Shown here: positions 26,456-35,151 of the stretch, piece after piece
How the letters are laid out: the number at the start of each line of letters is the position of its first letter
Numbering within the stretch: position 1 is the first letter of the stretch
Source of the DNA: Pseudopedobacter sp037968815
GTDB taxonomy: Bacteria; Bacteroidota; Bacteroidia; Sphingobacteriales; Sphingobacteriaceae
NCBI GenBank assembly: GCA_037968815.1
Contig: JBBKWF010000008.1
Location: 186,001-250,000 of the forward strand
Length of the DNA stretch: 64,000 nucleotides
Direction of reading: 5' to 3'
Position numbers and translations under genes: made by a program
Notes under the pieces: model-generated
What the model saw: only the letters and a program-made list of their open reading frames with translations
Told to the model about the DNA's origin: nothing
Databases searched by the model: none

Positions 26456-29400
26456 ATGCAGATAATCAAAAACACATCTATTCGCATTTTATTTTGCTTA
26501 TTGGTGCTGAGTAGCGTAAATCTTTTTGCGCAGAAAAGCACAAGCAGAATAATTAGTGGCGAAGTAATAGACGCTGAAAGTAGTGACCCTCTAATTGGAG
26601 TAAGTATTAGAGTGAAAGAGGACTTCAAACGTTCTGCTATAACTGACGTAAACGGTAAGTTTAGCATAAAAGCTTCTGATAGCGAAACTTTGGAGGTTTC
26701 TTACATGGGCTATACTACCAATTGGGTAGCCGTAAAGGGCTTCAAAAAAACAATAATGCTTTCAGTTAATACTAAAGCACTAAGCGAGGTGGTAGTTATT
26801 GGTTATGGAACTGTAAATAAGAAAGATTTTACCGGGGCGCTTTCAAATGTGAAGATGGAAGACGTAATGCGGGCACCAGTACCAAATATTGCTCAAGCAC
26901 TTGCTGGTAGAGTTTCTGGTTTGCAGGTGAGTTCTTTGTCGGGTCAACCAGGAGAAGACTCTGATATCATCATTAGAGGAGGAAATTCAATTACACAGGA
27001 TAACTCTCCACTATACGTAGTGGATGGTTTTCCTATAGAAGGATTTAGTTTATCTTCTATTAACCCTGAAGAGATTGAGGAATTAACAGTATTGAAAGAT
27101 GCATCTGCAACTTCTATATATGGTAGTAGAGCAGCAAATGGTGTAATTATTATTGAAACAAAAAAAGGTAAAGAAGGCGCACCATCTATTTCCTATAATG
27201 TAAACTACGGTATACAGAAAGTAAGTAATAAAATGGATATGATGAATCCATATGATTTTGTTAATTATCAACTTGAACATTGGCCAGATCGTAATACGGT
27301 CATTTACTTAGATAGACCTAACCGTACTTTAGAAGATTATAAAACTATTGAAGGACATGATTGGCAGGATCAACTGTTTAGAACAGCGAGTCTAAGCACT
27401 CAAAATCTTTCAATAAGAGGTGGTAACAGAGGAACTAAGTATTCTTTTTCTGGGAATGCAGTTAATCAGGAAGGTGTGATTATCGAGTCAGGCTTTCAAC
27501 GTTATCAAGGAAGAGCAAGGATAGATCAAGAAATAAACAGCAAACTGAAATTTAACCTTAACCTTAGCTATTCTCAAGATAAAAACTACGGACAGTTAAC
27601 CAATTCTCAGGCATCAGATAATAACTCTTATGCTACCTATATTATGTATAGAACTTGGGGTTACAGACCGGTTTCTACGGGGCAAAACTTAGAAGATTTT
27701 CTATTTGATGATGATGAAGATGGTGGTTCAACTTTATTAGTGATGAACCCTATTATTTCAACTCAAAACGAATTTAGAGAACAAAACAGATCGTTTTTAA
27801 CCACTAACCTTGGAGTTGATTATGATTTGCCTTGGGATTTAAAGTTAAATGTTAGAGCTGGTTATAGAACCAGAACTTATGTAGATGAGGCTTTTAACAA
27901 TTCAAATACTTACAGAGGATTTCCTTCTGCTAACAATGCTAATGGTCCAAATGGTTCATTTTCAGAAAGAAAGTATGATAATTGGATGAATGAAAATACG
28001 ATTTCTTATGATAAGAAATTTAATAAAAGACATCGTTTAACTGCTTTAGTTGGTTCTAGTGTGCAAACACAAGACTATAATCGTTATGGTTTTTCAGCAA
28101 TTCAGGTTCCAAATGAAGAACTAGGTATTAGGGCTTTAGGTACTGGTCTTCCAAAAAGTCCAATATATGATGCGTCGGCAAACACACTTGCGTCATTTTT
28201 TTCAAGAGTTAATTATAATTACCGTAGTAAATATCTGTTGACAGCAACTTTAAGAGCTGATGGTTCATCAAAATTTGCACCACAGAACAGATGGGGATAC
28301 TTTCCATCCTTTGCAGCAGCTTGGAATTTAGGTCGTGAGAATTTCTTCAAAAAACTTTCTTTCATTAGCGATTCAAAGATTAGAGCAAGTTGGGGAGCAA
28401 CAGGTAATAACCGTGTAAATGATTTTGCTACGTCAAGTATTATTGACCTGAATGATTATTACGGTATAGGCACAGGTTCTGGGATTCCAGATTACGCATT
28501 AACCCTATCAACTTTCGGAAATAAATCATTGAAGTGGGAAACTACCTATCAGTTTGATATTGGTTACGAGTTGTCACTTTTCAAGAACAGGTTAAACTTT
28601 GTGGTTGATTATTACAATAAAAACACTGAGGATTTATTGTTGAACGCTAATGTACCAACATCAATAGGTTACTCAAGAATTTATAAAAACATCGGTGCTA
28701 TCCAAAACAGAGGTTTGGAGGTAGAACTTCATTCTGTAAATATCAATACCAAAAACTTTAAGTGGAGTACAGACTTCAATATTTCATTTAATAAAAATAA
28801 AATATTGAGTTTAACAGAAGGCGAGAAAATGATGTTTTCTAATGCTCGTTTTACAGGTAGTTGGAATGCAGGTAACTTATATATAGCGCAAGTTGGCATG
28901 CCAGTTTCTTCTTTTTTCGGTTTGACTTGGGACGGAGTTTATCAACTATCAGACTTTGATAAAAGCGCTACTGATGTTTATTCGCTAAAAGACGGTGTGG
29001 TTTCGCTTTATGAAGACAGAACTCTTACGCAGCCTGGAGATATAAAGTATAAGGATATCAACGGAGATATGATCATTGACGATAAAGATAAAACAGTTAT
29101 TGGTCGTACTTTGGCAAAACACTATGGTGGACTAAATAATAATTTCCAATACAAAAGTTTTGGATTGAGTGTGTTTTTCCAATGGAATTACGGAAACCAA
29201 GTAATGAATGCTAACCGTTTAATGTTTGAAGGAAATGCTTCAAATAGAAGTGGGTTAAACCAGTTTACATCTTACAACGATAGATGGACAATTGATAATC
29301 CTTCTAATGAACATTATGCAACAAGAGGTAGTGGTCCTGTAGGTTATTACTCTACCAAAGAATTGGAAGATGGTTCTTTTATTAGGTTAAAAACGGTTGA

Positions 29401-29608
29401 ATTGACTTATCGCTTACCTAAAACAGTTTTGCGTCAAATACGTAGAGTTGATTTTAGTTTAGCGGCTCAAAATTTATATACTTGGAGTAATTACTCGGGC
29501 TTAGATCCAGAAATTTCTACACAAAACTCTATACTAACTCCAGGGTTTGACTATTCAGCATATGCACAGAATTTCACCATTTCTTTTGGTGCTAAAGTTT
29601 CTTTTTAA
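26456..29608 (+). CDS. susC: SusC/RagA-family TonB-dependent glycan transporter
   Basis: 1,050 residues. Signal peptide (to about 26, NLFAQ), carboxypeptidase-regulatory-like domain (about 30-105, GEVIDAESSDPLIGVSI), the SusC plug signature near 110-119 (SEVVVIGYGT), LAGRVSGLQV, DDxxIRGGNSI-type segment, IYGSRAANGVIIIETKKG and a large C-terminal barrel. These are diagnostic for SusC-type transporters that import oligosaccharides across the outer membrane with a SusD lid. SusD follows after 12 bases. No local ECF sigma/anti-sigma pair accompanies it. The substrate cannot be read from this sequence. Confidence 0.95.
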   Translation: MQIIKNTSIRILFCLLVLSSVNLFAQKSTSRIISGEVIDAESSDPLIGVSIRVKEDFKRSAITDVNGKFSIKASDSETLEVSYMGYTTNWVAVKGFKKTIMLSVNTKALSEVVVIGYGTVNKKDFTGALSNVKMEDVMRAPVPNIAQALAGRVSGLQVSSLSGQPGEDSDIIIRGGNSITQDNSPLYVVDGFPIEGFSLSSINPEEIEELTVLKDASATSIYGSRAANGVIIIETKKGKEGAPSISYNVNYGIQKVSNKMDMMNPYDFVNYQLEHWPDRNTVIYLDRPNRTLEDYKTIEGHDWQDQLFRTASLSTQNLSIRGGNRGTKYSFSGNAVNQEGVIIESGFQRYQGRARIDQEINSKLKFNLNLSYSQDKNYGQLTNSQASDNNSYATYIMYRTWGYRPVSTGQNLEDFLFDDDEDGGSTLLVMNPIISTQNEFREQNRSFLTTNLGVDYDLPWDLKLNVRAGYRTRTYVDEAFNNSNTYRGFPSANNANGPNGSFSERKYDNWMNENTISYDKKFNKRHRLTALVGSSVQTQDYNRYGFSAIQVPNEELGIRALGTGLPKSPIYDASANTLASFFSRVNYNYRSKYLLTATLRADGSSKFAPQNRWGYFPSFAAAWNLGRENFFKKLSFISDSKIRASWGATGNNRVNDFATSSIIDLNDYYGIGTGSGIPDYALTLSTFGNKSLKWETTYQFDIGYELSLFKNRLNFVVDYYNKNTEDLLLNANVPTSIGYSRIYKNIGAIQNRGLEVELHSVNINTKNFKWSTDFNISFNKNKILSLTEGEKMMFSNARFTGSWNAGNLYIAQVGMPVSSFFGLTWDGVYQLSDFDKSATDVYSLKDGVVSLYEDRTLTQPGDIKYKDINGDMIIDDKDKTVIGRTLAKHYGGLNNNFQYKSFGLSVFFQWNYGNQVMNANRLMFEGNASNRSGLNQFTSYNDRWTIDNPSNEHYATRGSGPVGYYSTKELEDGSFIRLKTVELTYRLPKTVLRQIRRVDFSLAAQNLYTWSNYSGLDPEISTQNSILTPGFDYSAYAQNFTISFGAKVSF

Positions 29609-29620
29609 ATAGCAATTGAC

Positions 29621-31225
29621 ATGAAAAATATAATAACAAAAATAACTATCGTCTGCTGCTCATTTTTAGTAGCCTCATGTAACGATTTTTTAGAGGTCGA
29701 TCCATCTGAATACGGATTGGTCAAAGAATATTATTACAGTAGTGAAAGAGAAATGAATTTTGCTTTAAACGGCGTTTACTCGGTTTTAGCAGATGGTAAT
29801 TTATATGGTAACCATATGGCAGGGCGTTTGGGCCTTGAAGCTGATGAAGCTTATGAGGATTATGGATCAGATGAAAACACTGTTGGAGACTACAATACAG
29901 AAACTACTGATTATAAGGTGCAAAGGTACTGGTTGTCATTATATGAAGGGATTGATAGAGCCAATAACTTATTAGAAAATATAGATAATCAAAGTGTAGA
30001 AATTGACAGCATTAAGCGGGGAGACATTAAAGGACAGGCATTGTTCTTACGTTCTTATTATTACTTTATGCTGGTAACACGTTTTCAGGGTGTACCGCTA
30101 ATTTTAAAACCTATCAAAGGGGTAAGTATTTCAAGCATACAGAAAAAACGAGCTACTGGTAGAGAGGTTTATGCACAGGTAGTAAAAGATATGGAAAAAG
30201 CGGCTGAACTAGTAATGCCAGCCAGCCAAGTGACTAGCGGAGGACGCGTGTCTAAATCTGCTGTATGGGGAATGCTGTCACGAGTAAACCTTTATTTGGC
30301 AGGATACCCTTATAATGAACAAGAGCGTTATAAAGATGCAATGGTTTATGCAAGTAAGGTTATCAATGAAAACTTTCACGCTTTAAACCCTTCATATGAG
30401 CAAGTTTTTATTAATTATGCTCAAGATAAATATGATATTCGTGAAAGTATATTTGAAGTTGAGTTTCAGAGTGATGGTACCGGCGTTTTTCCTACCGGTG
30501 GAATGATTGGTAGAAACAATGGTATAAGAAACACATCTATTGATGATGTTTACGGATACTCAATTGGTGCATTAAGGTCAACAGACTATCTATATGAGTT
30601 ATATAGCGGTCCTGAAGATGTGAGGCGTGACTGGAATATTGCTCCTTTTCAATATTTAGTTGAGAATGACGTTGTAGTTCCTTCTTATTGGCTAGCAACG
30701 GATTCTAAATATCAAAGACACTGTGGTAAATTTCGTAGGGTAAATGAAATTATTTTACCAAAAATTCAGTCTCAAACACCACAAAACTTCCCGATTTTAA
30801 GATACTCAGACGTTTTATTAATGTACGCAGAAGCATATAATGAATACTTTAAAGGAGCAGATAATAATGCATTGGAGTATTTGAATATGGTAAAAAGAAG
30901 AGGCTTAGGTTTAGATCCAACACAAGCTAATGCAAGCGTTGATTTTTCAGTAAGAAGTTATACTGATTTTCAAAGAGAAGTTAGAGCAGAAAGACCTCGT
31001 GAATTATGTTTCGAAATGCTTCGTAAAAATGACATCGTACGTTGGGATGTGTTTATGGATAATATGATATCAAGAGAGGCAGAAACCCCACAAACCTTTA
31101 CTTCTTCTTATTATGTTAGAGCAAGAAGATACTATAGAAGTGTTGAAGAAAGAGACCGTTGGTGGCCAATTCCTTCATATGAATTAGGAGTAAACAAAGA
31201 ATTAGTTCAAAATTTAGGATGGTAA
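29621..31225 (+). CDS. susD: SusD/RagB-family starch-binding-like outer membrane lipoprotein
   Basis: 534 residues. The leader ends VASCN (lipid-bearing Cys near residue 20), followed by DFLEVDP, the typical opening of SusD proteins. Tetratricopeptide-like helices and the family segments QALFLRSYYYFMLVTRF-like, YSDVLLMYAEAYNE and RRYYRSVEERDRWWPIP follow. It forms the lid of the SusC transporter and binds the incoming glycan at the cell surface. The stop codon overlaps the region where the next lipoprotein gene begins, so the operon continues. Confidence 0.95.
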   Translation: MKNIITKITIVCCSFLVASCNDFLEVDPSEYGLVKEYYYSSEREMNFALNGVYSVLADGNLYGNHMAGRLGLEADEAYEDYGSDENTVGDYNTETTDYKVQRYWLSLYEGIDRANNLLENIDNQSVEIDSIKRGDIKGQALFLRSYYYFMLVTRFQGVPLILKPIKGVSISSIQKKRATGREVYAQVVKDMEKAAELVMPASQVTSGGRVSKSAVWGMLSRVNLYLAGYPYNEQERYKDAMVYASKVINENFHALNPSYEQVFINYAQDKYDIRESIFEVEFQSDGTGVFPTGGMIGRNNGIRNTSIDDVYGYSIGALRSTDYLYELYSGPEDVRRDWNIAPFQYLVENDVVVPSYWLATDSKYQRHCGKFRRVNEIILPKIQSQTPQNFPILRYSDVLLMYAEAYNEYFKGADNNALEYLNMVKRRGLGLDPTQANASVDFSVRSYTDFQREVRAERPRELCFEMLRKNDIVRWDVFMDNMISREAETPQTFTSSYYVRARRYYRSVEERDRWWPIPSYELGVNKELVQNLGW

Positions 31226-31227
31226 AC

Positions 31228-32154
31228 ATGAAAAAATATTTAATAGCAATAAGCGCCATATTTACTATGGCATCGTGTAAAGACTCTTATGTAGTGGAGG
31301 CCCCTGTTTTTACTGTTTCTACTGAGAAAAGCACTTATTCAGTAGGAGAAACAATTAAATTCAACATAGGGGGAAGTGTGGATATGATTAATTTTTATGA
31401 TGGCACTATTGGGAATGACGTAAACTTTCGTGATCAAGAAAGAATTTATGATATGAGTCCTAGTCTGAGTTTTAATATCGCAAAATTTTCAGGTGATAAT
31501 GAAGAGAATGCAGAGTTACTTTACACAACAGACTTTAACGAGGATTACACTTTTGAAAACTTACAGACTGTAAATTGGACAAACATTTCTGATTTATTTA
31601 CTATCCCTCCAATTGTAGGGAGTACATCCTCTTTCTCATACGGTGGTAAAGTAGATATTTCTAGTTTTTTAGAAGAGGGAAAGCCAATCTATTTTGCCTG
31701 GTATTGTAAAACCAATGAATCATCTAAAAGAACGAGATTACAAGTTAAAGACTTTAATGTTAACGGAGATGTACTAAGTAATAGTGACCTTTCAGGAGTT
31801 CTATATTCTCAAGATAAGTTAGGTTTTCAGTGGGGTTTAAATGAGGCGGCAGCTACTCAAGTTTCTAATATTCCTCAAATCACTTCTTCATTAATTTATT
31901 GGGATGGGATATTTGATAACTCTTTAGGACCTCTTAAAGAAGGTTATGCAGTTAGTGGCCCTATAATCATTCCTGAACAAATCAATTTAGGCAAAGATAA
32001 ACCTAGAATTATCAAAAGTATTGCAGAAAACCTAAATGATTATTCTTACGTTTTTGATAAAGCAGGAGAATATGAAGTTGCTTTTGTTGGGTACAATGTA
32101 AACTTCAATGGAAGAAAAGAAGTTATTAAAAAAATAAAACTGATTATTGAGTAA
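31228..32154 (+). CDS. DUF5017-type surface lipoprotein, SusE/F position
   Basis: About 308 residues from ATG 31228; ATG 31219, overlapping the susD stop, is the alternative. Lipobox ASCKDS, where the charged residues after Cys suit surface export in Bacteroidota. The first domain carries the DUF5017 landmark TYSVGETIKFNIGG, followed by INFYDGTIGNDVNFRD. The second half repeats themes of its paralogue at 32168: PIYFAWYCKTNESSKRTRLQ, FQWGLN, a closing AGEYEVAFVGYN. By position (third after susC) it is probably a surface glycan-binding protein. Confidence 0.8.
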   Translation: MKKYLIAISAIFTMASCKDSYVVEAPVFTVSTEKSTYSVGETIKFNIGGSVDMINFYDGTIGNDVNFRDQERIYDMSPSLSFNIAKFSGDNEENAELLYTTDFNEDYTFENLQTVNWTNISDLFTIPPIVGSTSSFSYGGKVDISSFLEEGKPIYFAWYCKTNESSKRTRLQVKDFNVNGDVLSNSDLSGVLYSQDKLGFQWGLNEAAATQVSNIPQITSSLIYWDGIFDNSLGPLKEGYAVSGPIIIPEQINLGKDKPRIIKSIAENLNDYSYVFDKAGEYEVAFVGYNVNFNGRKEVIKKIKLIIE

Positions 32155-32167
32155 TAAATTAGGTGTT

Positions 32168-33154
32168 ATGAAAGATTTTATAAAAAGATATGCCATTATA
32201 ATTGGAGCGTTCGTATTGATGAGCTCCTGTAATAAAGCGGCAGAAGATATTGATATTGAAGACGATACGGAAGAGGAAGTTGTTTTGACTCCACTTGCGT
32301 TTAATGCAGAGATTGATCAGACTGTTACTTACAAAGTAGGAGATACAGTTAAATTTAATTTGACTGGTAATTCATATTTATTAGGATTTTATTCTGGTAC
32401 GGTAGGTAATAATTATGAGTTCCGTGATACAGAACGCTTTTATGAAGTACTTGCCAAACTAAGTTTTGAGTCTAATAAAGTACCCGCAAACAGTAATAAT
32501 GTTGACGGTCTAGAATTATTATACTCTACTGATTTTAACGGTAATTATGATTATACAAATGTGAAGATGGCTACTTGGTTACCTCTTACTAGTAAATTTA
32601 GTATACAGACCGAGCTACAAGCTAGTTCTTCAACTTATGAGCCATCTGGTTTAGTAGATGTAACTGATATTTTTGTAGACGATAAGCCAGTTTATTTTGC
32701 TTGGTTTTGTAAAACAAATGCGGGTTCTTACAGAACGCAATTTAGGATGCAACAATTTAAACTTCAAGGAGAAGTAATTGATGATAGCTCTTTATCAAGT
32801 GATTTGTTTGCTCAAAATGATTTTAATTTTCAATGGGTATTAAATCCAGAAGCAGCCCTAGCAGGTGGCCCTACTGTAAACGATACACAAATTTTATGGA
32901 CTGGTACCTTTAATAATACAAGTGGCCCTTATAAAGATGGATATGCTATCAGTAAGGCAATAGAATTGCCGAAATTTAACGCTGGAAAAGACACGCCTAC
33001 TATCCTTTTACCTACATGGAGTGAAGGAGTAGCTAAGTATGAATTTGTTTATAAAAAAGCAGGTACATATGAAGTTGTGTTTTTAGCATCTAACCTTACT
33101 TCTGGTGCTCCAGGAGAAATTATGAAAACAGTTACTGTAACTGTACAACCATAG
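32168..33154 (+). CDS. DUF5017-type surface lipoprotein, second copy
   Basis: About 328 residues from ATG 32168; an in-frame TTG at 32147 overlapping the upstream stop is less convincing. The leader ends MSSCN, followed by KAAEDIDIEDDTEEE, a strongly acidic segment fitting a surface lipoprotein export signal. Core landmarks parallel the preceding protein: TYKVGDTVKFNLTGN, LGFYSGTVGNNYEFRD, PVYFAWFCKTNAGSYRTQFR, FQWVLN, AGTYEVVFLASN. The two are tandem paralogues and may bind different parts of the same glycan. It is the last gene before a pair of hairpins. Confidence 0.8.
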   Translation: MKDFIKRYAIIIGAFVLMSSCNKAAEDIDIEDDTEEEVVLTPLAFNAEIDQTVTYKVGDTVKFNLTGNSYLLGFYSGTVGNNYEFRDTERFYEVLAKLSFESNKVPANSNNVDGLELLYSTDFNGNYDYTNVKMATWLPLTSKFSIQTELQASSSTYEPSGLVDVTDIFVDDKPVYFAWFCKTNAGSYRTQFRMQQFKLQGEVIDDSSLSSDLFAQNDFNFQWVLNPEAALAGGPTVNDTQILWTGTFNNTSGPYKDGYAISKAIELPKFNAGKDTPTILLPTWSEGVAKYEFVYKKAGTYEVVFLASNLTSGAPGEIMKTVTVTVQP

Positions 33155-33181
33155 TTAATTGTAAATAAATTATAATACAAT

Positions 33182-33270
33182 CAAACCTCATCATTTTAAG
33201 GTTTGGATTGATTAACCTGAACAGCGCAGAGTCCGTTTTAATGCTAAAAGCATACTTCGACTCTGCGTTG
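33182..33270 (+). terminator. Two hairpins after the susCD group
   Basis: The first hairpin is CAAACCT/AGGTTTG (33182-33188 and 33199-33205). The second, stronger one is CGCAGAGTC/GACTCTGCG (33225-33233 and 33259-33267) with an inner TGCT/AGCA stem, followed by TTGTTTGTTC. They would reduce transcription into the downstream Asp-box genes. Confidence 0.7.
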
Positions 33271-33363
33271 TTTGTTCATAGTGTATTTAGAACTATAAAT
33301 AAGTTTAGTTAAATAAAAACAAGTTATCCTTAAATGATTTAGTGTCAATTATAAAACACTATT

Positions 33364-35121
33364 ATGCCCAAACTAATACGCACCTTACTGATATTATCTT
33401 TCTTACTGTATAGTAATGTCGCTATATGTCAGTTTTTCAATCCCTTTCCCGGAACCGTAGTTTTTGAGTCTAAAAAAGACCCAATAAAAAAAAGAGTTGG
33501 TTCGCCCAGCATCCTAATTTTAGCAATTGGCGACTACCTTATATCTCACTCTTATAATAAAAGCGTCAGTATCCATAGCTCTAAAGACAAAGGAAAAACT
33601 TGGAGTAAAATTTCTCAGGTTGCTCCTTTAATATGGGCTAATCTTTTTGAACATAAAGGAGATGTTTACTTAATGGGAACAGCAAAAGGTTGGGGAGATA
33701 TGGTCATCTATCAATCAAAAAATAACGGAGAAAATTGGTCAAGCCCTAAAGATGAAGATACAGGTCTCCTTGCAAAAGGTTTATTTCATACTGCTCCCGT
33801 CCCAATAGTAAAGCATAATGGGAAAATCTGGAGAGCTTATGAAGAAGCAATATATGCTGACGACCGGAGAGACTTTCATGCCTTCGCTATAGTAGCTGAT
33901 GAAAATGCGGACTTGTTGAAAGCTTCTAGTTGGCAAAGAACAAACAGTATTCGTTTTGATGAAAAATGGATCAACGCAAGGCGTCCAAATTGGTTAGAGG
34001 GAAATATCGTAGTTACACCAGAAGGAAAGTTAATAGATTTTATGCGCTTTGAAACATGGGCTGGCAAAAACGTCAACTATGAAATAGAAGGAATGGCAAA
34101 AGGAAAGCCTAGAAATGAAATAGCCGCTATTATTGATATCGATGAAAAAAACATGAAAATGGAGTTTAAAAATGAACCCCGTAATTTTGTTCATTTCCCC
34201 GGAGCCGAATCTAAGTTTACCATTCGTTATGATTCTGTTTCTAAATCTTATTGGGCCATAACCAACAAAATAACTTCACAGGTTAATTCAATAGAAAGCT
34301 ACGATGGAAACTGGAATCAGAGAAATCTTTTGGTGCTTTTAAACTCTAAGGATTTAAAAACATGGGAAGTAAAGCGCAAGATTTTGAAATGGAATGAGGG
34401 TGTTCATTTGAAAACTTGGGATACATTTGGTTTCCAATATGTAGACTGGCAGTTCGAGAACAATGATATTGTTTTTGTATCAAGAACCTCTTGGTATGGT
34501 TTCCGTTACCACGATGCAAACATGATTACTTTTGATAGGGTACAAAACTTCCGTGATCAACCTAGTAAACCTGTAGAGGACTTAATCAAATATACCCAAC
34601 ACCCAACATTGTTTACAATTAATTCATCCAATCTTAAGCAAGAAAGCTTTAGTAAAGGTGACTTTAATGTTTCCATAAAATTAGGTGCCGGACTTCAAAA
34701 AACTGAACAGGGAGGCGTTAGATTTAACGTAGAAAAAAAATCTGCTAAAAATGAGAACGCAGCTTTGAAAATGGGGCGGTATTTTGATATTGAAATTAAT
34801 AATAAGGAGATTAAGCATTTTTCTATCGAGACCCTAAAATATTTGGTTGATATAAATATGTCTGGTTTCAAGCTGAAATGGTTGTACAGTACAGATGGAG
34901 TTACTTATTTACCAATTACAAAATACTTTTTCCCTTTACCTGTAAAGGCTCAAGAGTATCTTAAGGTAAGTCCCCCTTTGTACTTGAAAATTTATAGACC
35001 ACTAAATAAAATTAATGCTAAAAAGGGGGCAATATTGCGCTGTATGATAGTAGGAGGGAGCAAATCAGAAACCACAATAAGTTTTAACGAGGATATTATC
35101 ATTGGCGGAAGAGCCTTGTAG
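33364..35121 (+). CDS. Secreted Asp-box propeller protein with divergent C-terminal module
   Basis: 585 residues, signal peptide to about 23 (AICQ). Residues about 25-410 form the Asp-box propeller: SKDKGKTW and SKNNGENW boxes, FHTAPVPIVKHNGKIWRAYEE, HFPGAESKFTIRYDSVSKSYW, NQRNLLVLLNSKDL, FGFQYVDWQF, VSRTSWYG. The FRIP-equivalent position reads RVGSPSILILAIG, again without arginine. The last ~170 residues look like a degenerate module: GRYFDIEI, FKLKWLYSTDGVTY and LKIYRPL replace the consensus YEF, RWxYSxDG and FRLYAWG. There is no T9SS tail. It precedes the fused paralogue at 35152 by 30 bases. Confidence 0.75.
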   Translation: MPKLIRTLLILSFLLYSNVAICQFFNPFPGTVVFESKKDPIKKRVGSPSILILAIGDYLISHSYNKSVSIHSSKDKGKTWSKISQVAPLIWANLFEHKGDVYLMGTAKGWGDMVIYQSKNNGENWSSPKDEDTGLLAKGLFHTAPVPIVKHNGKIWRAYEEAIYADDRRDFHAFAIVADENADLLKASSWQRTNSIRFDEKWINARRPNWLEGNIVVTPEGKLIDFMRFETWAGKNVNYEIEGMAKGKPRNEIAAIIDIDEKNMKMEFKNEPRNFVHFPGAESKFTIRYDSVSKSYWAITNKITSQVNSIESYDGNWNQRNLLVLLNSKDLKTWEVKRKILKWNEGVHLKTWDTFGFQYVDWQFENNDIVFVSRTSWYGFRYHDANMITFDRVQNFRDQPSKPVEDLIKYTQHPTLFTINSSNLKQESFSKGDFNVSIKLGAGLQKTEQGGVRFNVEKKSAKNENAALKMGRYFDIEINNKEIKHFSIETLKYLVDINMSGFKLKWLYSTDGVTYLPITKYFFPLPVKAQEYLKVSPPLYLKIYRPLNKINAKKGAILRCMIVGGSKSETTISFNEDIIIGGRAL

Positions 35122-35151
35122 ACGAATTTGTTATAAGATAGAAAAAACGAA

